Assembly: GCF_019112545.1 (NCBI RefSeq)
Contig: NW_025064883.1
Span: forward strand, 1,500,100-1,564,099
Source of the DNA: Guyanagaster necrorhizus
Taxonomy: Eukaryota; Basidiomycota; Agaricomycetes; Agaricales; Physalacriaceae
Length of the DNA: 64,000 bases
Direction: 5' to 3'
Below, one piece after another: positions 35,305 to 47,575 of this stretch. The translations under genes were made by a program, and so were the position numbers. Under the pieces are notes generated by a model. The model saw only the letters and a list, made by a program, of their open reading frames with translations, ran no database searches and had not been told where the DNA came from. Positions within the stretch are counted from its first letter, which is position 1, and the number at the start of each line of letters is the position of its first letter.

Positions 35305-35968
35305 AAGAGTACATCCGTCCCAGTAAATTATGGCATCATCGTCTTCCCAGCCTTCCAGGCGCTCGATGTCTTTGGTCCCCTTGACGCCCTAAATATGCTC
35401 TCCTTTGCATACTCACCCAACCTCTCCATCATTGCCGAAACCCTTGACCCCGTCATCACTGAGCCGCAGTCCAAGGTGATGAACACCATGAATTCCAACT
35501 TCTCTGAATTCATCGTACCCACCCATACCTACGACTCTCTGCCGGAATCGCTTGATGTGCTCATCGTACCGGGGGGTCTTGGCACTCGCGCGACAAATCT
35601 CAATGCCACCATCGATTTTATTGCTGCTACCTACCCATCTCTGTAATATCTGAATCATGGTTTGTACTGGAGCGACCCTTGCGGACAGAGCTGGTGTACT
35701 CGATGGGCAGAATGTTACTACCAATATAAAGTCATGCGAGTAGGCGACGTCGCAAGAGCCCAACATTCACTGGATCACACATGCTCGATGGGTGGTTGAT
35801 TGCAATATCTACACTACATCCGACGTCAGTGCAGGTATTGACGGGACGCTTGCTTTCACGAAGGCCGTATATGATGCCAACGCAACGGAAACTGTCGCCA
35901 ATTCCATGGAATATGCGATGGAGACTAATTCTAGCTGGGACCCTTGTGCAGAATTATACGGTTTGTAA
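35305..35968 (+). pseudogene. DJ-1/PfpI-family (class I glutamine-amidotransferase-like) pseudogene
   Basis: The family comprises small hydrolase/chaperone-like proteins with a nucleophilic Cys. The frame reads VPVNYGIIVFPAFQALDVFG, PLDALNMLSFAYSPNLSIIA, NSNFSEFIVPTHTYDSLPES and VLIVPGGLGTRATNLNATID, then stops at TAA in YPSL-stop, where the family has Gln. After a shift of frame it resumes with VCTGATLADRAGVLDGQNVT (the Cys is the expected nucleophile), meets a TAG, and continues HWITHARWVVDCNIYTTSDV, AGIDGTLAFTKAVYD and SSWDPCAELYG. Two stops and one shift in about 660 nt make it non-functional. Both stops can be explained by C-to-T or G-to-A transitions (CAA to TAA, TGG to TAG). It lies head to head with the MFAP1 pseudogene. 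Confidence 0.78.
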
Positions 35969-36042
35969 GAAAATGTTACTACATACTTATACATCTGTGA
36001 AAAGAGTCGCTAGCTAATCTACACGAAGGAATTCTCATACCA

Positions 36043-39000
36043 TCAAAGCCCTCTTGCATCTCTGTGAAGACTCGTGAGCATCGACAATATGCACTTATCA
36101 GTGGAACGCACGTACATATCTTTCGTTTGAAACGATTCAGCCGTTAACAAGTGACCATGGAGTATCTTTCCAAGATCAGTGGCTAGGTAAGGATGCCCTT
36201 TTCGTCGCGACCCCAATAGCGCTTTCAAGAAAGGCACCGGGCTCTCTTTGAAAGGTGAGATATCTCCATGAATGCGGTGTTCAGGCTTGATGAATCCATC
36301 ACTCATTGGGACACTGGCATTCGCAGATTGCTGTCCCTGGTACAGTCCTAGAAACGAGCATAGCTGCTGGTATTTATCGTAATCCTGCATGTATAGTTGA
36401 CCAGCGAAGATGTTCAGCTGGATTATTAAGAGGTCATCATTGATCTGGATGCTAGGTCCTGGGATACAGTGGAACTGAAGATCATCGAAAGCCTTTGTGG
36501 ACACGCTGACTTTGGGCGAATAGATGTGGAGATGTACTTTGGTGCTGGTGCGTATATCTGGCAATAACTCGTTGATTTCGAAGGGGCTGAATACAACGAG
36601 GATAGTATTCTCGTTTCGTTTCGCGGAAACGACCCAATTAATGGACCTCAGGTAGTCAGAAACATTACTATGGTTGGATGTCCTGATCGTCGTAGCAAAG
36701 TCCTCAGTGCAAAGTAGATTTGGTGTCCATATATTTTCACCGTTTCGAAGCATAGAGGAGATTCCTTCGAATGCACGAAACAGCGGCTTGAACGCAGGAG
36801 ACATATTCCGTACGATGCCTGTCCAAACGAACGCGCGAACATCAGGATGAAGCGAATGGCGAGCAGGTGAAGCCTTTGCAGGCCTTTCAACATGCCGCTC
36901 TCTCTCGATCTCGTGGCTGACTTCCCTTTCCTGCTCTTCATCCATATTTGTCTCAGAAACGAAGGAAAGGCCGAGCATTTCACAACGTTCGCGAAGATCA
37001 CCGACTTGCCAAATTGCTGAACCGGGAGCGGGACCATCCGAAAGACCGTATAATTCCTGAAGAGAGCGGCCTTCCGGCTGAAGCCACGGATTGAGGACCG
37101 CCGGTGATATGTCAGAAGAAATGCATGCCTCCCATGCTTCTTTTCTTCGTTGATAGTCATAACCCTGTTGCGCCCATTGAGGTACACGACGGGTGATTTC
37201 ATCGCAAGTTTCAAGCATGCTCCACCTCAAGATATCGACAGCCTTAATTTTGGCGGAGTCTGACTTCTGAGCCGCCTTTCTGATCTTCTGGTCTATCTCC
37301 CGAGGCGCAAAAAACATGACCGACTGCCCTTGACCAAGCTGTCGCATGCGCATAGCACCTAGAGCTTTAATGAGAAATTGTATATAACACAGTGTTCCGA
37401 GATGACTGACCTTGAACAAGCCTATCCTTTGTTACGTTCACGCCGAGGGTGACTGCTGCTCTGAAGTGAACAGGTAACTTCAAGTCTGTTCCTCTGGTAT
37501 GGGCTTCGTCCAGATAAACAACGCACTTGTCTAGCTGATACTTGAATGGAGATAGAAACAGTGGTTCCGCAACGCCCTGACGATTGAGGACCATCAGCTC
37601 ATCGGCATCATCGAAGTAAATGGCCGCGGAGAGCACTGAGGTAGGTCGCAAACCAAGCCAAGCCTTCGCCAATTGCTCGTTACGAAGCTCAAGCATCTGT
37701 GCCCCTACATCCAACAGGACACGAATCTCCGGCTTCTGGCGGACTAGAAGATCCAGGAACTTCTCCGTTGTCAGACTGCTGTTGGTCGATGGATCACAGA
37801 TACACTCATAATGATCGTTTTCCGGACGAAGGAGGCAATTCAACACTTTGGCATTGGTACTTCTCTGTTCAACAGGGTCGTACTGTTGAATGGATAAAGG
37901 AAGAAGATGGTGGTTGTCGTTTGTACCACTGAAACCTGTGGTGTGCTTGGATCTTCTTGCTGCCAAATCCCACCCTGACGTCGAAATCTTCTGGGGGAAC
38001 TCCTTTGCGTGTTTGGGAAATACGACATGGGATAAAAAGAAATCAACGACAGCACGGTGTCGGTGAAAGAGAGGTATCAAATATTGCGAACGTTGTTCCA
38101 TGTCTTTCAAGTTAATGCCAGCGATATGGAGCAGCTGTGACGGAACCTTCTCGTTGCCCTTGATCCAGGAGCAGTATTCGATGTTCGGATCGTCCTCTTT
38201 GAAAAGGAGCTCGAAACAGATGTCCACCTGTTCTTCGGTCAAGCCTGCATAATAATACGACAAACAAGTGAGGGTGATGGCGACGTCTGGATGGCCGAAC
38301 TCTGCTGCTAAAGAGGGAACATCCTTTGCACGATATGGAACGGCAAGCAGCGTTCGGCTAAGGTCCAATCCGTAGTCCACTCGATAGCGGCGCGCTTTCA
38401 AGACATAGACAAGGATACCATGCGCAAAGAGTCCACGGAGCAATAGCAGCAGGTTCCATGCATCCGTCCCGAGGTAAAGATCCTGGATGGACCTGGCTAC
38501 GTCTGACTTAACAGTAACTTCGGAGATGAAGTGTCTGACCTGTTGACGAAGGTCATCAGATAGTCGTGCAAAAATAGGATAGTTATCAAGTCTTCCGTTG
38601 AGAATCTGTGTGCATACGGAATCAACAAGCTCTATACCAGGATCGATCTTGTCGTCATTCGAATACAAGAAAATGAAGGGAAATGTGCCATCTTGCTTTT
38701 CAGAAAGACGGATTTCTACTGAACGAGGAGCTTTCGACTCCACGGACGAGATGACGTCGGTTACAAGTGTGAAAATTTGTTGAATGGTGGTCCAGCGCTC
38801 TGGGTGACCTTCCAGTGAGCGCTGTGTGCCTACTGTGTAGATAAGTTGGTAGCGGACATGGAGAATTTCGTCGCTTTCATCCAAAATATCCTTGACATGA
38901 CCATCAAGCCATTTTTGCAATTCTAAGAGCTGGGCAGCCTCAACATCTCGACCAATCCCATCTCCGCCATTGCCATCCAGGAGCCTGTTTACGCACATCA

Positions 39001-42000
39001 ACTTGAACGATAGAATGTGCTCCGGCTGAATAACCAACACACCGCCGTCATCCATGCATTGGCGATAGAGTTTCCAAATAGCTTCGATCTCTTTAGATCC
39101 CATGGCAAGGCGACGGGAGAATGGCATGTAAAATACACGACGATTTGTCAGTCCTGAGATACGCTGCACAAGTAATTGGAACATCTGTCTGGCCAAAGAC
39201 TTCAGAACCACAACTCGAACAATAGAGTGGCCATCGGCAGCAACGACAGCAGTCATGGGAACAATGACTGATGACTTCCCCTCCCCCATATTCAGCTGCA
39301 GAACAGAGTTTTCCTTCGACGACGGAGAAATTATTTCGTGTGCAACTGAGGTCTGAATAGAACGGCTGATAAAATTATTATCCACCTATTTCAAGTTCTA
39401 GTTAGTGGTGCAATCGAGAGACAAGAAGCACAGCTTACCTGAAGCAGGAGCCATTCCGGGCATATTGCAGTCACTCGGCCGTTACTCATCTCTCTGTAGA
39501 ATTCGATAGAATTCTCATTGACCACTGAAAGTAATAGTCGCTGCGCTCGTTGATGCTGGATGAATAGTAGTGCAAATTTTTCAATCATAGATTTCCACTC
39601 GATTCCAATGTCCTGAGTGATTTGGCAGAGGATGGAACGGGTATTGATGCATGGCCACAACCCTCCGAGCTGTAATGCTGATTCGTGAGAATTGGAGGCT
39701 TGCAGCAAAGCAGTGATCTGTGCCAACACACATGTCAGGACCTCCTGGCATGTAAATCGGTAGTTCTCCATCACAGACACAGGAATGGAGGGCAAAGCAT
39801 TATCGGAGGGTGAGGCCACAGAGACCAAATGTTGCAGACTTTCGTCGAGTTCTGCGCCATATAACTGCTTTAGTTTACTGTTACTGTTCTTGAACTTAAA
39901 TATCAAAGAAGCAAGCAGCCCGGTATCTGATACATTGCCCATACCCGAAGGTGATGAAGTAGGCAGATCATGTTCAATTGGCCAGAACATAGTTGTGACA
40001 TCATGAGCCGCTGCTATACAGACAGTGTTGCGAGAAACCAAGAGTTGTTTCAGGGTCGTGGCGATGGAGCGTGATTTAGACCGAGTCGAACATGCCATAA
40101 AGTTGTACTGAGTCATCTGTGGATGTGTTGTAAGAATGCTGGCGACGGCACCTTGTACGGTGTCAGTGACATGTCGCAACTGCCCGTTGTGGAAACAATG
40201 CTGAAAGTATGACATAACTGTGTCCAACAGCATGTCAATTTTGAACATTGATGAGAATTGGGTAAACTGAGATCTGTGGATGGGAGCTGGCTCAGTTTCC
40301 GGAGACCATGAGGCAAAAAGTTGTCGGCACACTGCAGGAGCTTGCTCACTGTCAAGACTATCATATGCTGCTTTTTTCCGATGAAGGAAAGATGAGTAGC
40401 TTTCCAAATCAAGCTGCACCATGGATGCAACAGGACTATCATCTAAGGAAACACGAGCATTTGAAACCATTTCAGCCAGTTTTCTTTCTTCTGGAGTGTC
40501 TCTGATAGATAGATCAAAGGATCTATGAGAATTGGTTGAACACCATAGAAGGTTCAAATTTCCTGATATGTGTTGCCAAGAGCATACAGTGAGAGCAAGC
40601 AATGAGGGGATCATGGTTTGGATGCTAGAATCATTATATGCCATAGCTGACATACTAAACAAGGCCTGCCACTGCCTAGTAGCAGCACTCAGACTATTGC
40701 AGTTTAGCAGCAGGAATGACAGCCAGTTTCTTTGGAGATGCTTAGAGCTGAGCCATAATCGCTTGTAAGACAGTGAAAAATCCACATCTGCAGGACCAAT
40801 GCTTCCCCAATCTGAGAGCTTCTCTGTTAGAGAAAAGCCTGGAATTCTGCAGAAGGATTCATGCTTAATCATCTGAGAAGTATTTGCAGCAATCCCATTA
40901 ATATCCTGTTCCTGATCATGAGAGTGGTATGCATTATCATAATCTTTTTCTTGGTGGTTGAATAATGAAAAATCAGCAGGATAAAGATGTGAAAGCCGGA
41001 AACTAGATCGATGCAACAAATGTGATGAAGTTGCATTACTGTTGAAGTCCAAAGTGCAATTAGAACTAATGCTAAAGACTTTAATAAGCCTTGCATAATC
41101 TATGATTGCTCCAACAAGCTTATGGAAAGCATGGTGTTGACCCTGGGATGAACAATAGTGATAATGCCACTGAATACTCTGCATGCTTTTCTTGTGTTTA
41201 GGATACCAAGTGTGATGGGGAGTAAGAGAACTGATATTGTGTAGTAACTTCAGATCTGTGTTTGAGATATTCTGGAATGAATAACAGATTGCAGATTGCA
41301 ATAAATGAATGGCTTCTTCAGTGCCAGTCTGTCCAGTGAGAGGATCAGGAAGGGAGTGACTGGATAGTGCATGCAAAAAGACCTGATATAGATTGCTGGT
41401 CAGATCAGGACTACTGACAAGATGACCAATATTACTATCAATAGTATAGTCATAGAACTTTACAGATCGAGCAGAGCCTGTCTGAATCACAATCTGAACA
41501 TGATCTTTTTGTTGCACAACCTGGACTTCTCCAAAAGGAATCAGAATATGCCGGCATTGAGGTAGCTTGAGACTATGTTTGGAGCATAAGACAAGCCGGC
41601 TCTCAAGACCCAACAATGATCCAGCACTCTGATTTTCATCAATCAACATATTAGGAAAATTGTAACATTCAAGTTTAGCATCCTTATTGAGAAAGAAGGA
41701 CAGTTGAAAGCGGGGTAAATCAATATGTAGGCTAGTATCAGAAGGAGCATAGGTTATATGAATGTAATGACATTGCTCAAAAATCTGAAGGCAGGCTGAT
41801 ACCATGTTAAATGTTTGACTATGAAGATCAATCATTTCATGGTCATCAAGAGACATCTTCCACTTAGAAGCATTGCAAATCATTCTCCAGTTCTGCTGAG
41901 ATGGCTTCCAAAGAGAAACAAGTGGCCGAAGTTCAACTTCAGAAGTGTTCAAGTTGATCCAATGTGTATATTCCTTGACAAACAGTTGTGGGAGATCACA

Positions 42001-45000
42001 TTCAAAAGTTGTATGTGGTATAAGCTCAAAAACAATATCATCCTTTTTGGCTTGTATAATAAGAGTATCATTTTTTAAGCCTAAATATATCTGCAATATT
42101 ATAAGTATCTGCCATCTGAAGTTTGAACAGTAACAACAAACCTGCCATCCTGAAATTAGACAGTGACTTGCATATTCAATGCCAGGTCTGTCAGAAGGAA
42201 TGACATCAAGGATTTTCTGTTCAGATATTAGCAATGAGTATATTAAAAGACAAACTGAAGACCCACTGTGCCAAAGATTCTACCATATGTTGCATGACTA
42301 GTAATATTCCATGGAAGCCGACTAAGTGGCTTGCCACTGATAAGGAGCAGCCCTGTCAGCAAGTTGAGATGCACTTGCTGAGACTGTTGGTCAGCATCCA
42401 CAGCTGTTGAAGTGCTGATCCATCGGTGATTGGGAGAATCCAACACTGTCCAATGAGTAGCATGATAGGCTGGCCATATAGATGTCACAGCAAGATTTAC
42501 ACCCTGCTGATAAGCACTGTTTAACTTCATATCCCACATGTATGGCTCAATGAAATGAGCAAGCCTCTCACTCCGGCGTAAAAGCCTCCATATTTCTGGT
42601 GATATGAATGCTTGTTTGACTGGAGTATTATCATGCATGATAATAGTACTTTCAACTAGAATTCTGATATCTTCATCAGACTGCAACAGAGCTGGAAGAT
42701 GCTCTGGTTCAACATCATATGTTGCTTGAATAGTAGTTGCTAATTTAAAGATATGGCATTGCAAATCCTGCATGACATTCTCTTTAACTGTCTTCTGAAG
42801 TTCATCAACAAGCATTTGCACCCATAAAAATACAGTAATCCGTGCTTTGCGCAGAATATCATATGCAGAGCAGCTATCTGTGTTATTGTTGACCATAAAA
42901 TGCAAGTGCTCAGTCAGAGTTGTTGTTACTAACAGCCGGCTTGTCAATAAGATGATTGACCTGAGAGTTACTCCCTCAAGCCAATTGCCTTCCACACTCA
43001 GCAAAAGATTCCATAGCTCTCTCAAAAGAACCTGACGAAAGGAAAGATCATAAAGGTCGATATGCCACTCCAGATCACCATTCTCAGCTACAACACCAAC
43101 CTGACATACACTTTGAGTCAAGAGTGTATGAACTGCTTCATGATTGAAAGTGAGCATTCGGGCTCTCAACTCTCTAACAATATTCAGCCACTGTAATCTT
43201 TCTCCCATCCGTAATCCAGTGAATGCTGCATATTCATGAAGCGTCAAACCAGTCAAGCAGTCAGACTGGTTAGCAATCATCTCATTTGATGTATGACTGG
43301 TATTACGAACTGCATGTGTCAAGTTATCATATATTCCATCTGGCATGAATCGAAGGGTGCATTGATCATGAATATCACAGTTTATGAAGGGGTTGGAAAT
43401 CCAGATGTCATTCTTAGAGTCATACAGCTCATATTTCAGGCCACTACAGAGACACACCTGCACCTCAGTAGTGGGAACTTTTTGCTCCTTGTAATGAGCT
43501 TGCAAGAATGACTTAGTTGATGATGCTATCATCACTCGGCCTAGATCTCTAGAAATATATCTTTGAAGAGGAGAGTAAGAAGCCAATGTCATAGGTGGAG
43601 AAGCAGAAGAGGTATTGTGAGCAGAAGATGGTGTGCAAAGGTCATGAAGAATGGTATAAGTTGCCACTCTCCAATGTTCAATGACAATTGGGCATTTAAC
43701 CTCAAAGACAACCATTTTTGCCATCTCCACATTATCAGGTAAAGGATGTTCATGGACAGCAATAGTCATGGATGTGTACTGTTTGTCAAGCCTGCACTTC
43801 CTGCATGCCTTGTCATGAACCCGCCTATAATCTCCATGCCGGCGCTGCCATCTCATAGTATATTCATGCTCCAAATGCTGTGCTTCTGCTTTGACAGCAT
43901 GATAATGATCATTTGCTCTCTGTAGCTCCTCAACTTTTCTCGCTCGTTCCAAAGCAGCATCATGTTCAATCCTCTGTTTGAGGTGCTGAAGTTCAGTGGA
44001 GGAATCGAAGTAACGGACAGCAAAGCTGCCATGACTGGCAGTTTCATCAAATAAGGACTCCCTGCACATTGCCGAATAATGACGATCACGAATGTACTGA
44101 GTGATTAGGACCATTCGTTTTAGAGATTTGGAATGTCGCAGCAGAAGAGGCTTCAAAAGGTCAATCGGAACCTCAGGCGAGTAATCGTGCAACAAGGGAT
44201 ACTGCGCTACTGCAACCTTATCCAATGCCACCCACAGACCTATGATTGTAAGGAGCATAAGCGACTCATCCTCCGCATTTGACAAATAGGCATTTTCAGC
44301 CTCCTTCATATATTCGAATAAGCAGACAGATAGAATGCCCGAAGTTGCACTTTCGTGAAGAACTCCTGAAAGCCAGGCATCTAGATGGTTCTCGACGCAG
44401 TATTCGAAGTCTGCTAGAGCAATGAATTTGTCTTCCCTAAAAGCCATGGTGAGGCGGTCTTTTGTAAGCGAAGAGAAATCTGGATTGTCTCTCAGACGAC
44501 TGACATGGTTGGGGGAAAAGGGAGATGTCGGTTGCGGAGAGGGGGCACGCCGCAGAACTTCTTCAATGTAAGCGCTCGAATTGGGAAGGGTAATGGTGGT
44601 GTCAGCAGCGATGTTCAGTTCTGAGGGATTCCAATAAGAAGATTTCTGCTGTTGAATCTCGAGGTCCCTGCCTCTCTCCTCGATAACAGCATTAACCTCC
44701 TTCCCTACAGAGTGCACTTTCTCTGTCAAAAACACGGGAGCAGATGAACTAAGTTTTGCGAGCCGACGACACATTTTCTTCTTCATGACGTCAATCAAGT
44801 CACTGTTCCATCTCTTCTGCCTTGCTTTATCTAAGATGGAGGCAATGAAATAGGTAAGGAAGAATTTGTAATCAGTATGGTCAACACCTTAGCAGGAGGT
44901 GAATATCTTCCATATGCCAGATGCAGAGCGACGAACCTTCAAAAAGCGAGGACTGCAGGGCTACGCGAAGTACGAGCCAAATCGGAGATCGCCTCCAGGG

Positions 45001-45760
45001 AAGCTTTGCATTCAACCACAGAACATCATCATTGATTCGCTTTGAAAAACGCTTGACATCAGCCGCCCGCCCTCCTTGACCGTACAAAATACCCGTGAGA
45101 AGCTGTGTGATAAAGCGAGGATGCGCAGGTTCCCGCTCTTCAATGACATTGTGACCGGCTTTTCGGCTTGTTGGTGATGCCTCCTCCAGAAAATCGTTAT
45201 GCATCTCCACCAAAAACGAGGCCAGTTCTTTACGAAAGGCGGGTGTTCTGAATGTCGCGCTAGGAAACGCTATGGCGGGGCCAGGAAAAGAAGAGATGAG
45301 TTTTCCGATGGCGCCCATGACCTTTTCGTTCGGAAACATGACCTCGAAGGCCTCGTAGATGACTTCTTCAGGCTGCCTTCGAAAGACGACGCATGCGTTC
45401 TGGGCATTGATGTGGTAGACAAGTATATCTAGACGCATCACGTTGGTATTGTTTCTCACAGGAAATAAGAAAAATATCACTCTTACCTCCAATATTCATC
45501 GATGACAGCTGTCGTTCTACTTCCGCAGACCCAAGGGTGGCGGTCAGAGTCGCTTTGAAATTCTGAAGCATATCGATAATGATATTCCACTTCTGTAGCT
45601 TGTGGACATCATTCTGAAGATACGCTCGATAGCAACGAGCACACTCCAAAACAGCATCGCATAACGCTGCGTCGTTGGATATATCCCGGTCGTCTTGCTG
45701 GGGCAGAACCGGTGGCATGAAAACATGATTGACGATGTAGGTGAGCACGGAGTCGTCCAT
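36043..45760 (-). CDS. Giant DUF6606-DUF3638-DUF3645 protein, intact copy
   Basis: Seven exons (45760-45487, 45428-44937, 44887-42267, 42216-42142, 42090-39439, 39385-37411, 37358-36043) sum to 9,405 nt, giving 3,134 residues with all phases consistent. The N-terminus is DUF6606-like: LTYIVNHVFMPPVLPQQDD, VYHINAQNACVVFRRQPEEV, FPGPAIAFPSATF, DVLWLNAKLPWRRSPIWLV. Around residues 2040-2260 is the DUF3638 block with a P-loop-like NMGEGKSSVIVPM (GEGKSS at 39286-39269), RRVFYMPFSRRL and VLVIQPEHILSFKLM. DUF3645-like sequence follows (DYGLDLSRTLLAVPYRAKDV). Near residue 2664 is a DEAH box, VVYLDEAHTRGTDL, and beyond it MRMRQLGQGQSVMFFA. The pairing of GKS and DEAH suggests an ATPase of helicase-like fold; this is inference. 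The family is widespread in fungi and has no settled function; some databases label it a ubiquitin hydrolase, but I see no clear protease triad. Bases 40.2-43.9 kb are strongly CpG-poor. Confidence 0.88.
40200..43900. other. CpG-depleted tract inside the giant gene
   Basis: By hand count, 40,801-42,300 contains about seven or eight CG dinucleotides in 1.5 kb, with most 60-base lines having none. The same gene has three or four per line at 38,101-38,220. TG and CA are correspondingly common. The change is abrupt: five CG in the line at 40,141, none at 40,201; at the other end CG returns between 43,800 and 44,000. The tract crosses two introns and parts of two long exons yet has no in-frame stop. 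The matching part of the broken paralogue is not depleted (for example eight CG in the line at 62,221). Confidence 0.75.
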
Positions 45761-46051
45761 GGTGGGGGAAACGAGGGGGGGGCACTCGAGGCATTCCCAC
45801 GATGTATATATATTCTCCTTTGCCCCTTCACAGGTAATCCACGAGGCAGGGCCTTATCGATGGATGGTAGATAGACGCTCGCGGTGGAGTCAACACAGAC
45901 CGGAACTTGCCGAGGACGAGGACGCGTTCGCGTTTCTCATTTATTATTTTATGCAAATCTTACTGGTAGACTAAAGACATGATTCATGTTAAATAATACA
46001 CTACACTAAGGCTATTTCTACAGCTACAAGTACATTTCACCTGATTTCGGT

Positions 46052-47253
46052 TTATCTATATACATATCGGTACCGTGCATCCCCAACAAGATCAAGAGCG
46101 TTCTCCCTTCCTTGACGTCGTAACTCCATCGCCGACACCAATTGCTGCTCTCCCCTCACCTTTGCAAAGCTCGAAATAGCTCGTACCCGCTCGAGCATTC
46201 TCTGGTTTGCCGCCTCTGGCAATACACTCCGCGGCATGTCCCCCCGTCCACGGAACGGCTCTAGCTCGTACGCTCTCAACACGCGTGAGAGGTTCCCCCA
46301 GGCTCTCGATGGGTCAGAGAGGACCTCGACGGTTGTTATGTCGATGAAACCCTTCCGTGTAAGGAGGGGCATCTGAGAACTCAAAGTCTGGAGGGGAGCG
46401 GAACTCATCATTGCCGGATTAAATGCGTTCCCGAATAGACCCTGTAGCTGGGTTGTTACGGAGGGAGTTGTGGATCCCGGTGGGTTGTGTCTATGCTTGA
46501 GGACGTGCTCGATGGAAAAGAGGTCGTAGGCGTTTCTCAGTGCCTTGTCCGCCATGTTCTCCTCGGAACCACCGTACATAGTATCCACAACGAGGTTTGA
46601 TTTCCCTATGATGTGCGTTAGCAACTTCTTTGAAGCGAAGAGAAATAAAAATACTTGCAGACGTTCTCGTGAAGTAGGTACCCTTGATCATCCAAGAACC
46701 GCGAGTATGCTTCGGGGGTGAGATACCCAGTATACGACGGGTCTAGAAATGTGAAGATCGTGTTGAAGAACACGTCGCCGACGGCAGTGACATTCATGTA
46801 ATCGTCGAACAACGGGCCCCAAGCTAGCATCTCGCTACGATCGGCGGTGACGTTTGGTGGATCAGTGGGGGGAATACGTGGAGATGGTGGGACTGCGCTA
46901 GGACTTTCTGATGCACTGCTACCAGAGTTGGGCCTCGGTGGTAATGGGGGCGGTGGGCCTGATGATTGCCTACGCGGTGGGAGAGGCGGAGGACTGCTGG
47001 AAGTTGGAGAGAGACGAACAGGAACAGTATAGGTCAAGGATACAGTCTCTGACAATGAGGGCGGCAAGTCGCCTCCTCCACTGAACCTGTATATCTGGGT
47101 GCGATGAGACGAGTCGTGTTGGCGTGTAAATCGTTCGCCGAGAGCACAATCAGCACACAAGTCGTAGTCGGCACAGGTGAGGCAGTGAACCCGTGGCTTG
47201 GACGGTAAGATGGCCTGAGAACAGGAATCACAGTTGATATGGCTGGGAATCAT
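46052..47253 (-). CDS. ZZ zinc-finger protein with DUF7514-type C-terminal domain
   Basis: Two exons (47253-46659, 46605-46052) sum to 1,149 nt, giving 382 residues. The N-terminus is a ZZ-type zinc finger: INCDSCSQAILPSKPRVHCL, TCADYDLCADCALGERF, then HDSSH. A proline-rich linker follows (SSPPPLPPRRQ, GPPPPLPPRPN), of a kind that binds SH3 or WW domains. The C-terminal domain starts AWGPLFDDYMNVTAVGDVFF and continues FTFLDPSYTGYLTPEAYSRF, GKSNLVV-like NLVVDTMYGG and KGFIDITTVEVLSDPSRAWG. The intron at 46658-46606 begins GCAAGT. Only this GC-AG intron keeps both halves in frame; the nearest GT gives a wrong frame. Function unknown; similar proteins are common in basidiomycetes. Confidence 0.8.
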
Positions 47254-47575
47254 GAGTGATGATGGCCGACCTAGAAAATCCAGCTTTGTATCTTTATTCT
47301 GGTGATAACCGTCAAGGGGCAAGGGGCAATCTTCAATCCCCGCACGCCAAGGACGTTCATGTCAAGTTGGCGGTCAACAACTGGCCTTAATGCACTACGA
47401 GTACCTGATTCCAGTCTTAGTAGGAAAATTGTGGTTACAATCATTGTGCATACCAGCCAAGTGTTGTTATTAGTATATGCTCGTCGACGGTAGAGCAAAA
47501 TAGATTCCGAGTATTCGTGAAAATGCTGATCAAGGTCGACGAGCTGCAACCAGTCAAATCAAGAGGATCGGCAAA
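47254..47575. other. Divergent promoter region, 322 bp
   Basis: A gap between the starts of the ZZ protein and ASA1. A short plus-strand open frame at 47,302-47,493 has no family features. No motif recognised. Confidence 0.4.

Noticed and set aside
39391..44798. Two separate genes for the large open frames
   Set aside because: A 50-nt intron (42266-42217) joins them in phase, and the broken paralogue shows the same order of blocks.
36043..45760. Calling the giant protein a deubiquitinase
   Set aside because: Some databases transfer that label to the family, but I see no convincing Cys-His-Asp protease motif in the sequence.
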